A DNA stretch of 48,589 bases from Planctomycetota bacterium (GCA_018969045.1 JAGWZB010000003.1:1-48589); one strand, 5' to 3'. Positions 19,024 through 28,753 are shown, counted from the first letter of the stretch. Program-made: numbers and translations. The notes: generated by a model from the letters alone, not told the origin.

Positions 19024-19890
19024 ATGGATATCATCTACCGCTTCGACCCTTATGCACCGCTTGAACTAAAGCGGCCTAAGAACAACAAAGAGGCGTTAAA
19101 GACTTTGCATCAGGGGAATTGTCGATTCTATTCGATGGTCAATCACTTGCAGAATGTGCAGGATGGCAAGAAGGTCGAGTCGATGGTCGTGCCTATTTCT
19201 CCTGTGCAATTGGGGATTCCGGTCGTAGGTGGGTTGGCTCAGATGCACTCACCGTATGCCGCAGTGCTTGGATGCGCCGATGCGAGAGTTCCGATCGAGC
19301 ATATTTTTGACTGTTCCTCCAACGATCTGTTCGTGGTCCGGGTTGCTGGAAATGTCTTGGGCCTGGAATGCATCGGGAGTATCGACTACGCCGCAACAGC
19401 TCTTCGAGAATCGCTGCAAAGTGTCATTGTGCTAGGTCACACCAATTGCGGTGCGGTGGGGGCAGCCGTCAATGTCTATCTAGCTCCATCGAGTTTTGCC
19501 GAAGTCGCTTTTAGCCATCCGGTTCGGACTATTATCGACCGGATCATGGTCTCGGTTCGCAGTGCCGCAGAGGCCCTCGAAGCAGTCTATGGATCGAAAA
19601 TCGCGAAGAACAAGCAGTACAAAGACTGGCTTATCAACGCTTCATGCTTCGTCAACAGTGCATTTACTGCCTATGATTTGCAGCGTGAAGTCAATGCGGT
19701 CACCAAAGGTCTAGTCGTTTCTTATTCGGTCTACGATATGGCTTGGTCGACCGTCAACGCCACACCGATCCGCAACGCCCAGGAGGCTTATGACGCCCAT
19801 GCCTTCGGGACCGCTCCAAAGAATCCAGAGGACCTCCAAGCGATCGCCAAAGAGATCGCTCAATGCATGGAGTTACCGGCGAAGCGTTGA
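19024..19890 (+). CDS. Beta-class carbonic anhydrase
   Basis: CxDxR zinc/catalytic motif AAVLGCADARVPIEHIFD; VIVLGHTNCGAVGAAV (HxxC). Confidence 0.92.
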   Translation: MDIIYRFDPYAPLELKRPKNNKEALKTLHQGNCRFYSMVNHLQNVQDGKKVESMVVPISPVQLGIPVVGGLAQMHSPYAAVLGCADARVPIEHIFDCSSNDLFVVRVAGNVLGLECIGSIDYAATALRESLQSVIVLGHTNCGAVGAAVNVYLAPSSFAEVAFSHPVRTIIDRIMVSVRSAAEALEAVYGSKIAKNKQYKDWLINASCFVNSAFTAYDLQREVNAVTKGLVVSYSVYDMAWSTVNATPIRNAQEAYDAHAFGTAPKNPEDLQAIAKEIAQCMELPAKR

Positions 19891-19902
19891 TGCCAATAGA
19901 GT

Positions 19903-21255
19903 CTATTGCTTCTTGATGGCATACAAGGCTTGATAGGATCGGATATAGAGCACCCCGTCGGACACAATGGGACTTGCGGTGATCGCTTCTCCCATCGGAA
20001 TCGTCGAAACGATTTCAAAGTCTTTTCCAGCTTTGACGACCGTGCAGTGACCGTCGTTGGATGCAAAATAGATATGTCCATCGGCATAGGTTGGGCTGGA
20101 TCGATGCTGTCCGGTGTAAGTCCGTTGGAAGTAGATTTCCTGACCGGTCTTATGATCCAAGCACTGAAGTTTGCCATCTTTGTGAAGCACATAGACAAGC
20201 CCATCGACGACAAGCGGAATGGACACATCTGGGGTGCGAGGGATATTCCAAGCCACCACATCGGGCTTGGATGATGCATCACCTTGGAGAGACTCGCTGA
20301 CGTTCAGGGCGACCATCGGACCTTCCTTGGCCGTCGGAACGATGATCGAACCGGGGATAACTAATGGAGAAGCGACAAATCGGAATGTGGGATCGTTCTG
20401 CTTGGGATTGATCTTGGTCGGGCCGTTGAGCTGGCCGAATCTCCAAAGTTCTTGGCCACTGCCGAGTTGATGTCCGGTGATGCAATCGGCACCGTGAACC
20501 ACTAAAAACTCCTGCTTGCCGTCTCGGTAGATAAACGGGGATGCGTAAGAGTGTTTGCATTCGAATTCCGCTTGGGTGATGCGATCGACAGACCATATTG
20601 TTTCGCCGGTCTTTTTATCCAGTTTGATCACTTTACCGGTTCGAGTGTTATCATCGCGTCGCATCGGTCCATGAAGCAGTTGCAAATAGAGAGCATCTGC
20701 GTCGAGTACTGGGGTACTTGTCATCCCAAACTGGATATCCAGCTTTCCGAACTTGTCGTTGACATCGATCTTCCAGACCGGCTGTCCATCGACGGTATAA
20801 CAAGCCAGGATGCCTGTGCCGAAGAAGCACCATACATGTTTGCCATCGGTGCAGGGTGATGGTGATGCCGAGTTTCCTTCGCCGGCTCTAGCGTCTTGGT
20901 TCCCCGAACCGACCTTCTGCTGCCAAAGCTTCTTTCCATCCTTGGTACTAACGGCAATCAGAACCAAATCGTCCCCTTGGGCGCTGGTCAAGAAAACGCG
21001 GTCGTTCCAAACCACTGGAGTGGCACCGGCTTGGCCGGGCAATTCGCATCGCCAAAGCACGTTATCTTTGGTGGACCACTGGGTCGCGATGTTTTTTTCG
21101 CTGGAAACTCCATCGTTCTTGGGTCCACGCCACTGAGGCCAGGTATCGGCCAGGGCACTTGGGACAGATCCAAAAGCCATAAGCCCACCAAGCAGGATGG
21201 CTTTGGCTACTTTGTTCGAATCGACTTTCGGAGTTTCGTTTTTGGGTACAAGCAT
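19903..21255 (-). CDS. Secreted PQQ-binding-like beta-propeller repeat protein
   Basis: WPQWRGPKNDGVSSEKNIATQW; repeats such as AVSTKDGKKLWQQKVG, KLDKKTGETIWSV, CLDHKTGQEIYFQ. Start uncertain (track 21339; ATG at 21255 precedes a signal-like region). Confidence 0.85.
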   Translation of the reverse strand: MLVPKNETPKVDSNKVAKAILLGGLMAFGSVPSALADTWPQWRGPKNDGVSSEKNIATQWSTKDNVLWRCELPGQAGATPVVWNDRVFLTSAQGDDLVLIAVSTKDGKKLWQQKVGSGNQDARAGEGNSASPSPCTDGKHVWCFFGTGILACYTVDGQPVWKIDVNDKFGKLDIQFGMTSTPVLDADALYLQLLHGPMRRDDNTRTGKVIKLDKKTGETIWSVDRITQAEFECKHSYASPFIYRDGKQEFLVVHGADCITGHQLGSGQELWRFGQLNGPTKINPKQNDPTFRFVASPLVIPGSIIVPTAKEGPMVALNVSESLQGDASSKPDVVAWNIPRTPDVSIPLVVDGLVYVLHKDGKLQCLDHKTGQEIYFQRTYTGQHRSSPTYADGHIYFASNDGHCTVVKAGKDFEIVSTIPMGEAITASPIVSDGVLYIRSYQALYAIKKQ

Positions 21256-21462
21256 CGCAGGGGGACTCGACTTTGGTACGGGTTGGTAGGAATGAGGCTG
21301 GTGGGAGTGGGTTGGCCCACCTGATCCATCGACATCCATCGACGAAGGCGCTGGGCCGACTGGATCGTTGGATTATACTCGTTGCTTGGGCTTTGTGTTT
21401 GCCATGGAGGTCTATTGAGGTCTCCTGCTCGATACCATCGAATAAGAACCGCGAATTGATTG

Positions 21463-23409
21463 ATGTTTAAGAACTGCTTAGCGTGTTTGGCCTTGGTAAT
21501 TCTAGTTTCAGGGTTGCTTGCCCAGGAACCGTCGCTTGGGGTTCAGGTCACCGGCATCGAGCCACCTTCGTGGTGGGTAGGTTCCAAGACCAGTCCTATT
21601 CGACTTTTGATCCGTGGGACAGGGCTTCGAGAAGACTTCGTCTTATCGGCGGATCGCCAAGGGCTTCAATTTACGAATTTCAGGGCCAGCCAGAACGGGC
21701 ACTATTTATTTGCGGATTTGCATATCGCTCCGGATTGCGTACCTGGACCGGTCAAGATCGATGTTCATTCGAGCGAATCGGACTCGCGTGTGGTCAAAAC
21801 GCAGTTCGAATGGGAGTTACTGGGCTATCCGAAGTACCAGCCTGATGGCTTTGGTCCGGAGGATTTTATCTACTTCTTGATGCCAGACCGTTTTTGCGAT
21901 GCCGATCCAGCGAACAATCGCTCGACAAAGTCCCCGGAGATCTATGACAGGACCAAGTCTAGGTACTATCACGGGGGAGATATCCAAGGGATCCTCAGCA
22001 AACTCGATTACATCCAAAGCTTAGGTGCGACCGCCATTTGGACCACTCCGATCTATGACAACAACGATGCACCGGATCTCAAAGAGATGCATCCTGAACC
22101 GGGCCAGAGTCAGCCAGTTCCCACCACCGGTTACCATGGCTATGGAGCGATTGATCTGTACGGGGTTGACGAGCATTTCGGAACGCTTGATGACCTGAAG
22201 AATTTGATTGAGCAAGCCCACCGGCGCGGGATGAAAGTGATCCAGGATCAGGTGGCAAACCATACGGGTCCCTACCATGTTTGGGTCCAGGACCCACCGA
22301 CACCGACATGGTGGAACGGCAGCGCGAAATCGCACTTAAGCAACAATTGGCAGAAATGGACGGCCATGAATCCCAGGGCCGCTTACCAAACCCAGCAATC
22401 GAATCTTGAGGGTTGGTTTGGCAACGTTCTGCCTGATTTCAATCAGGATGATCCTGAGGTTGCTAAATACTTGATTCAACATTCGATTTGGTGGCTAGGT
22501 GTGGCCGGCTATGATGCGATCCGTATGGATACTTTGCCGCACGTCCCAAGACACTTTTGGGAACGATGGGCAAGTTCTGTGAAGCGAGAATTTCCAAATA
22601 CGAAAATCCTGGGGGAACTCTACGATCAAGACCCTGTTTTGGTGGCGTATTTCCAGGGGGGCCGGCAAGGCCATGATGGCATCGACACCCATATCGATAC
22701 CTTATTTGATTTTGGACTTTTCACACCGATTCGAAATGCATTTGCCAAGGGCAAGAGCATTCGAGAGGTGCATCAGATGTTTGCCAGAGACTGGCTTTAT
22801 GTGGATTCCAACCGTTTGGCAACCTTCATCGGTGTGCATGACATGCCTCGATTCATGCACGAAAAGGGTGCGACGATCGATGGATTGAAAACGGCCCTGA
22901 CACTGATGCTAACGAGCCGAGGTACGCCGATCCTGTACTCGGGGGATGAACTGGCGATGCTCGGTGGAGAAGACCCAGACAATCGCAGGGACTTTCCGGG
23001 AGGATTTCCAGGTGACCTTCGCAACGCCTTTGAAGACTCCGGTCGCGAACCTGCCGAACGATCTGTTTGGAATCATATCGCTAGGCTCGGTGGTCTGCGC
23101 AAGAAGTATTCGGCGCTGGCAACCGGTAAGTCGCTTGATCTTTTGGATGCCCAACAGCAGTACGTCTATGCGCGTCAGAACGATCAGCATTGCCTATTGG
23201 TCGCTTTTAATAACGATATCGAGTCGGCCTTGATCGAGTTCGATGCCAAAGGATTACCGAGCCAGACACTCGCTAGAGGTTGGTCGGTACAATGCGACGA
23301 TCTGCTAGGTGGTTCGACTCCATTGACTATTGAGTATGATGGGAACGCTCTTAAAGCAAACGTTCGCCTGAGGGCTCGAAGCAGCGCCGTATTTCTATTG
23401 CCTGAGTGA
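21463..23409 (+). CDS. Secreted GH13 alpha-amylase / cyclomaltodextrinase-like protein
   Basis: Signal peptide; FYLMPDRFCDADP-like region; VIQDQVANHTG; GYDAIRMDTL; ILGELYDQDP; FIGVHDMPRF. Confidence 0.92.
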   Translation: MFKNCLACLALVILVSGLLAQEPSLGVQVTGIEPPSWWVGSKTSPIRLLIRGTGLREDFVLSADRQGLQFTNFRASQNGHYLFADLHIAPDCVPGPVKIDVHSSESDSRVVKTQFEWELLGYPKYQPDGFGPEDFIYFLMPDRFCDADPANNRSTKSPEIYDRTKSRYYHGGDIQGILSKLDYIQSLGATAIWTTPIYDNNDAPDLKEMHPEPGQSQPVPTTGYHGYGAIDLYGVDEHFGTLDDLKNLIEQAHRRGMKVIQDQVANHTGPYHVWVQDPPTPTWWNGSAKSHLSNNWQKWTAMNPRAAYQTQQSNLEGWFGNVLPDFNQDDPEVAKYLIQHSIWWLGVAGYDAIRMDTLPHVPRHFWERWASSVKREFPNTKILGELYDQDPVLVAYFQGGRQGHDGIDTHIDTLFDFGLFTPIRNAFAKGKSIREVHQMFARDWLYVDSNRLATFIGVHDMPRFMHEKGATIDGLKTALTLMLTSRGTPILYSGDELAMLGGEDPDNRRDFPGGFPGDLRNAFEDSGREPAERSVWNHIARLGGLRKKYSALATGKSLDLLDAQQQYVYARQNDQHCLLVAFNNDIESALIEFDAKGLPSQTLARGWSVQCDDLLGGSTPLTIEYDGNALKANVRLRARSSAVFLLPE

Positions 23410-23414
23410 TCAAA

Positions 23415-23732
23415 CTACCAGCGTATTTCGACCGCGGCTCCGGCTCGGACTCCAAGCATCATCGCCGCAGAGTCGTCGACCAAGTGCAATCTCAGAGGTT
23501 GCTCCCCATCTGCGATGGCAATCAGCGTCATTGCTGGTTGTTGATGGTCGTTTCCAAAGATCCCCACCGTCTCATGTTCCTGGTCGACCAGCACGCGCGT
23601 GTCGGTCGAACGTGGGATGTCCTTCCATGCCGTGGGGACAATGTCAGTGACCAAGTCTCCATTGCTGGAGACTTCGACGATCTTTCCTTGAATTCGTCTC
23701 GACACGTATGCGGCTCCTAGGATGTTGCTCAA
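23415..23732 (-). CDS. Small protein resembling the C-terminal domain of SAM hydroxide adenosyltransferase (DUF62)
   Basis: IQGKIVEVSSNGDLVTDI ... TVGIFGNDHQQPAMTLIAIADGEQPLRLHLVDDSAAMMLGVRAGAAVEI resembles the DUF62 C-terminal barrel. Confidence 0.55.
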   Translation of the reverse strand: MSNILGAAYVSRRIQGKIVEVSSNGDLVTDIVPTAWKDIPRSTDTRVLVDQEHETVGIFGNDHQQPAMTLIAIADGEQPLRLHLVDDSAAMMLGVRAGAAVEIRW

Positions 23733-23882
23733 GCGGCGAATTCGTTCTATTGCACTTTGCTCTGGATGATCTACCGACCACCCAGAACCACCATAGTTTA
23801 TACAAACATGACCACCCAGGGTGCGACCCAGAGCCTACTTCATGAAATCAGCTTCGCGCAAATTTCACAAGATTAACGAATC

Positions 23883-25388
23883 CTAACCTTTGGGCTTAGG
23901 TAATGCGATCAACCAGCCCTTGGAACCTTTGGTGAGGATTCCCAACCAGCGACCATCCTGGACTTCCACAACCGGTGCACCATCGAGGTCACCAGGGAGC
24001 GCCATTGTGGACTCCAATTGCAATCCTCGATCCGTTTTGGTGTAACGATTTTGGTCGATGAGCACCGATCGATCGGTTTCGGACCCCACGACAAGAACGT
24101 CACCGGGTTGGCGATCCAGAGGCTTTAGGAATTGTCGAGCGTCCAGAGGTGGCTGGGCGATCGACGGCTGGGCGGTGAGTTTGACTCTCAGGACCTTGCT
24201 ACCGTCGGTCATCTCCATGGTCTCGATGGGCGCAAAATCCGCTTGCGATACACCAGCAACTTCGAGTTGCCCAGATTTTTCCAAAGCCGATTTTGAGACA
24301 GTGGCGAAGTCTTCTCGGCACAGGAGTGTTCCGTCATCGAGCAGGAGTCCCCAACCAAGTTTCTGCTTGGTAAGGGAAAAGCCCAGTGAGCTTTGTTTCC
24401 AAACCAGACTCGTTCGATAGCAAACGGGAGATTGACGTTGAAGCTTGTCCCAGATTGCACCGTAGGGAAGCGACGGCTTCCACTGGTTCCAATCGTCGTC
24501 TGGTTTTTCATGAAGGATGAATCTTGCACCGGTTCCAACGACCTTTCCTTTTGCGTCAGGGGTGGCAAACTCGATTCCCCCGTAAAGGACTTGGCTGAGG
24601 GAATCGGCTTCGAGTTCCAAACCGGTGATCCCGAGGCTTACGCGCCATCCACTGCGAAGCCAGAACTTGGTATTGGTACGTACCAGTTCGTGGAACTCCG
24701 GATGGATTGCGCATCGGACCAACACGCTACGAGCGTCGCTTGCAAGGCTCACAGCCAGCACGTCCCCGACGTGGAATCCTCGGTGAAGGATTGGGGTTCC
24801 GCTATCGAGTCCGTAGCGTTTGAGTGAATCGAGAATGATCTCAACGGAACCTTCTTTGGGTCGAATCGGGGGTGCGGATTCCAAACCTTGGAAGCGTTTG
24901 ACGGAATATTTATCGCTTGGCCCAGGTTCCATGGCGATGTATTTTGGACCGACGATGGTGTCTAGGCCCCGGACTGCATCGAATGAAACGATCGGTCGAA
25001 CGATCCAAAACGCAGTGCCGTCTGTAACAACCCTCCTGGCATTTGGGTTCAGTCGAACCGAGACGAGGATTCGTGGTGAAGTATCTGCAGGTAAGGAATC
25101 TTGGATCGATGGCATGGCCAAAGCAACTTTTTCAACGCGACCAACATCGATCCCGCGATAACGAAGCGATTCTCCGACTTGCAATCCATGCCCCTCCTGA
25201 AATTCGACTTGGATCAGTTCCCCCTCGTTTTGATAGGATTGCACAAAAAGATAGAGACTCAGCAGTCCGCAGATGGCCGTTGCGATCCATAACCAAGAAG
25301 CCCTTCGGGTTTTCTTTGGGATCGGGACGGCTTGGGGTATGTCGTCTTGGGTCGCGTTGGGGTCCATCGAACGATTCTCGGTTTTCAA
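23883..25388 (-). CDS. MCE/MlaD-domain (PqiB-like) protein
   Basis: Single N-terminal TM; repeated MCE signatures VEFQEGHGLQVGESLRYRGIDVGRVEKVAL and GLDSGTPILHRGFHVGDVLAVSL. Confidence 0.8.
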   Translation of the reverse strand: MKTENRSMDPNATQDDIPQAVPIPKKTRRASWLWIATAICGLLSLYLFVQSYQNEGELIQVEFQEGHGLQVGESLRYRGIDVGRVEKVALAMPSIQDSLPADTSPRILVSVRLNPNARRVVTDGTAFWIVRPIVSFDAVRGLDTIVGPKYIAMEPGPSDKYSVKRFQGLESAPPIRPKEGSVEIILDSLKRYGLDSGTPILHRGFHVGDVLAVSLASDARSVLVRCAIHPEFHELVRTNTKFWLRSGWRVSLGITGLELEADSLSQVLYGGIEFATPDAKGKVVGTGARFILHEKPDDDWNQWKPSLPYGAIWDKLQRQSPVCYRTSLVWKQSSLGFSLTKQKLGWGLLLDDGTLLCREDFATVSKSALEKSGQLEVAGVSQADFAPIETMEMTDGSKVLRVKLTAQPSIAQPPLDARQFLKPLDRQPGDVLVVGSETDRSVLIDQNRYTKTDRGLQLESTMALPGDLDGAPVVEVQDGRWLGILTKGSKGWLIALPKPKG

Positions 25389-25475
25389 AGCATCCGGGGT
25401 TCTGTGAGTTCACTGGAGATTGTACGATATCGAGACGAAACTGCTGGGCAGCCTGACACGAACCCTTGTAAAACC

Positions 25476-25679
25476 ATGCATCACTTAATGCCGACTACTG
25501 CTGATTGTTTCTTGTCTCCGCTGGCTCATGCCGGACACGGCCCGATCGACGCTAGCCATCCGGCTCATTACTTGGCTTCACCTGAACATGCCCTTGGGGT
25601 GCTTGCTGTGGCCGCACTGATCGCCTGCGCGGTTTGGTTTGCAGGGCGATGTGCTTATCGAATCTCGAATCCGACTTGA
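25476..25679 (+). CDS. Small hypothetical membrane protein
   Basis: MHHLMPTTADCFLSPLAHAGHGPIDASHPAHYLASPEHALGVLAVAALIACAVWFAGRCAYRISNPT; one clear TM helix and a His-rich segment; 3' end overlaps the convergent SIMPL gene. Confidence 0.45.
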   Translation: MHHLMPTTADCFLSPLAHAGHGPIDASHPAHYLASPEHALGVLAVAALIACAVWFAGRCAYRISNPT

Positions 25680-26680
25680 ACGTTGACCGAGAGTACCAGA
25701 TCGTTTGGATTGGACTGAAGGATGCGTCGTTCGGTTTTTTCTTGTGCATCTTGGACGGCATACGGGGTACTGACCAGTACTCCGTTGACGTAGGTCGGGC
25801 CTGAGTTGGAGTTGTTAGCGCCCATGGGCTGAATGGTCGAACTGATCATTCTGACTTCGCCGAGTTCTTTACCGGCAGCTTGGGCCAATCGCAGAGCTTG
25901 GCCTTTGGCCTTTTCGAAGCATTTCTTCAATGCAGTTGCTTCTTGGCTTTCAGTCATGACTCCAACGTAGAGGACTTGGGATTCGGTGTTGGAAGCAGGC
26001 ATCGAGGAAGAGACATAAGCGCTAGCTCCCATCAATGGCATGATTTGTTCGAGTTCTTCTTCGGAGAGTTGAACACGAAGTTTTGCGCCTCGGAACTCTT
26101 TGGATTGAGCGAGTCGTCTGAGTTTGGCTCCGAACTCAATACTGCCATCGAGGGTTTCTTCGGTGATCGGCCACTGGGCTACGAGCCGATTGGTCGCCGC
26201 GTGGATGAACGGCAAGGGCTCGGCATCGCCGTCGAGTTCTTCCTCTTCTTGGAGCAACATTTCCCTCAGGCGGCCTCGCATCTGCGGATTATTGACCTGC
26301 ATTTGGGCAGCTTGACGGCGCATCCACTGGCGAGCTGAATCGGGGTTGTCGACGAAGGGGACGGTATTGGTCAGGGTCGGCATGGTCCAGCGGTATTGGC
26401 CATCGGTGCGACCGAGCTGCTCGAGAAGTTTTTCAACGGTCTTGCGATGCTCACGAATTGCGGCGATCGCCTCTTCGGCCTCGCGTCCTTCGACGCGAAA
26501 AGGGTATCGCAGTTGGATTGCAACGGGCTGTAGGGTCACCGCTTCCTGAGCCGAGACGCTCAGCAACGGAGCAGAAGAACTGGCGTTAGGCAACGTGCTG
26601 GCGCTCTGCGCCAAGCACATCGATGTTCCCAGGATCCCTGATAAGGCGGTTAGAAAACCAGTCAACCGAATACGAAACAA
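25655..26680 (-). CDS. Secreted SIMPL (DUF541) domain protein
   Basis: LQPVAIQLRYPFRVEGREAEEAIAAIREHRKTVEKLLEQLG; ALKKCFEKAKGQALRLAQAAGKELGEV. Start set to a TTG at 26680 preceded by GAGGG and giving MFRIRLTGFLTALSGILGTSMCLAQS; track start is 26791. Confidence 0.65.
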   Translation of the reverse strand: MFRIRLTGFLTALSGILGTSMCLAQSASTLPNASSSAPLLSVSAQEAVTLQPVAIQLRYPFRVEGREAEEAIAAIREHRKTVEKLLEQLGRTDGQYRWTMPTLTNTVPFVDNPDSARQWMRRQAAQMQVNNPQMRGRLREMLLQEEEELDGDAEPLPFIHAATNRLVAQWPITEETLDGSIEFGAKLRRLAQSKEFRGAKLRVQLSEEELEQIMPLMGASAYVSSSMPASNTESQVLYVGVMTESQEATALKKCFEKAKGQALRLAQAAGKELGEVRMISSTIQPMGANNSNSGPTYVNGVLVSTPYAVQDAQEKTERRILQSNPNDLVLSVNVQVGFEIR

Positions 26681-26809
26681 GATGGCACCCTCTCGTCTAG
26701 GCAGGAGTTCCAAACAGGAGTGTTCAAAAGCGACGCTCTTATGATACTCTCCTGCGGACTTGATGGGCTGAGCAAAGTCCGGAAAACCCAACCAAACCGG
26801 GAAATGCCG

Positions 26810-27631
26810 TTACTTGCGGAACTGCTCCAGGAGTCTGCCTGGACTGCCCATGATGTTGTATCCAGAGTCCACGTGCAGGATCTCGCCGGTGATACCATTG
26901 CTGTAGGAGCTCAGCAAATACGCACCTGAGCGACCGACTTCCTCGTGGGTCACGCATCGACCAAGTGGTGCGACGTAATCGTAATACTCTTGCATTTCGC
27001 CAACGCCTGCGGCGACTCCTGCGAGGGTTTTGAGCGGTCCGGCGCTTACGCCATTGACTCGGATACCCTTGGGACCAAGGTCGTAGGCCAAGTAGCGTAC
27101 GGTTGCATCCAAAGCGGCTTTGCAAATCCCCATGACGTTGTAACCGGGTACGCACTTTTCGCCGCCAAAGTAAGTCATGGTCAAGACCGATGAATCGGGT
27201 TTGAGCATCCCTTGGGCTGCATTGGTCACGGCAATCAAACTGTAGACGCTCACATCCATCGCCAATTTGAAACCGGCTCTGCTGGTCTGGACGGTATCTC
27301 GGGACAGGTCATCTCGATCGGCAAAGGCGATCGAGTGGAGCAAGAAGTCGATTTGTCCTAGGTCCTTGGCGGCGGCTTCCATGAAATCCTTGACCTGAAC
27401 GTCGTCTTGAACATCCAGGGGTCTTAGGAAGGCGGTTTGGGCTGGGTAATGCTCGACGCACTTGCTGACTCGCAAGTGATTCTTCTTTTTATCGTCGTCG
27501 GGTTTATCGGGCAGGTGCGAAAAACCACAGATGCCTCCTTGGTCCATGATTTCTTTGGCGATTGCCCAAGCGATCGAGCGATCGTTGGCCACGCCGAGAA
27601 TCAATCCTTTTTTTCCTTCAAATAACTTCAT
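26810..27631 (-). CDS. fabI: Enoyl-[acyl-carrier-protein] reductase (FabI)
   Basis: MKLFEGKKGLILGVANDRSIAWAIAKEI; FLLHSIAFADR; GYNVMGICKAALDATVRYLAYDLGPKGIRVNGVSAGPLKTLA. Confidence 0.95.
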   Translation of the reverse strand: MKLFEGKKGLILGVANDRSIAWAIAKEIMDQGGICGFSHLPDKPDDDKKKNHLRVSKCVEHYPAQTAFLRPLDVQDDVQVKDFMEAAAKDLGQIDFLLHSIAFADRDDLSRDTVQTSRAGFKLAMDVSVYSLIAVTNAAQGMLKPDSSVLTMTYFGGEKCVPGYNVMGICKAALDATVRYLAYDLGPKGIRVNGVSAGPLKTLAGVAAGVGEMQEYYDYVAPLGRCVTHEEVGRSGAYLLSSYSNGITGEILHVDSGYNIMGSPGRLLEQFRK

Positions 27632-27670
27632 GGGTCGATTACCTTTCGTTGAGAAATCACAGAACAAGGA

Positions 27671-28753
27671 TCATGGGACGTTGCAGACGCTCGTATGAGC
27701 GTCGATGTCTGATTGCTTCGGAAAATAGTCTTCGACAACTCGATAGAACTGCTCTTGGCTTTCGACCTTGGAGATGTGGGCTCGGAAGTGCCTTGCTCCG
27801 GGTTTGTTTTGGGCATAGCAACAAGCGAATTTTCGCATGAGCATGGTACCTCGATGCACGCCGAATCTTTCGACAACCAGATCGTAATGGTGGAGCATGA
27901 TTTTGCGTTGCTCATCGATCGAGGGGTCTGGCGGGATTGGACGCCCTTCGAGAGCCGCAGCCGATTGGGCAAACAACCATGGCTTACCTAGGCTTGCTCT
28001 GGCGATCATGACCCCATCGACGTTGTAGTTTTGATAAGCGAAACGGACTTGCTGGGGTGTTTCCAAGTCGCCGTTTCCGATGATGGGCATGCGATCCAAG
28101 TGCTGTTTGATCTGGGAGATGCGTTCCCAATCGGCTGAGCCTTTGAAGAAGTCTTCGGCGGTCCGTCCGTGGACGGTCAAGGCCGCCGCGCCGGCCCGCT
28201 CGACGGTCTTTGCTACTTCGATGTAGTTCATTGAGTCTCGGCTGCAGCCGAGTCTCATCTTTGCGGTCACGGGCGTAGGCCAGCAAGCCTCGACCAGGCG
28301 TGAGATGATGGCATACATTCGGTCGGGGTCTCGCAGCAGATAGGATCCGCTGTGGGCTTTTTCGGTGACTTGTTTGACCGGGCAGCCAAAATTGATGTCG
28401 ACGACACTGACTCGATATTCCTCGACGAGTCTGCGACCAACTTTGGCCATCGTATCTGGGTCGTTGTCCCAGATTTGGACTGCCAAGGGACGGGGCTCTT
28501 GCTCGATACCCCAAAGGCGATCGGGGTGTTCGCAATCGTGTTCATCGAGCCAAACAAAGCCACGGGCGTTGACCATTTCGGTAGCCTGAAGCCCTGCTCC
28601 ACCAAATTCGCGGACGATCTGACGGAAGGCATAATTGGTATAGCCGGCCATGGGGGCCTGGAAAATCGGTGGATAAACCTCCATCGAACCGATCTTGACC
28701 GGTTTCGGGGTCCGAGAAGTGGTTGTTTCAGGTGAGCCTTGTTCGAATTCCAT
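27671..28753 (-). CDS. dusB: tRNA-dihydrouridine synthase
   Basis: IFQAPMAGYTNYAFRQIVREFGG; DINFGCPVKQVTEKAHSGSYLLRDP; LTVHGRTAEDFFKG; PIIGNGDLETP. Track start 28795; ATG at 28753 preferred. Confidence 0.93.
   Translation of the reverse strand: MEFEQGSPETTTSRTPKPVKIGSMEVYPPIFQAPMAGYTNYAFRQIVREFGGAGLQATEMVNARGFVWLDEHDCEHPDRLWGIEQEPRPLAVQIWDNDPDTMAKVGRRLVEEYRVSVVDINFGCPVKQVTEKAHSGSYLLRDPDRMYAIISRLVEACWPTPVTAKMRLGCSRDSMNYIEVAKTVERAGAAALTVHGRTAEDFFKGSADWERISQIKQHLDRMPIIGNGDLETPQQVRFAYQNYNVDGVMIARASLGKPWLFAQSAAALEGRPIPPDPSIDEQRKIMLHHYDLVVERFGVHRGTMLMRKFACCYAQNKPGARHFRAHISKVESQEQFYRVVEDYFPKQSDIDAHTSVCNVP

Noticed and set aside
18137-19890. Interpretation as a DabAB-type inorganic carbon pump
   Set aside because: The second protein has standard CxDxR/HxxC beta-CA motifs of about 290 aa and the first is bestrophin-like, not DabB-like.
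27571-27591. Frequent GATCGATC / GCGATCG words, e.g. GCGATCGAGCGATCG in fabI
   Set aside because: Considered as a HIP1-like dispersed signal, but occurrences look explained by Ile-Asp/Ala-Ile-Ala codon use; counts against a codon-shuffled model would be needed.
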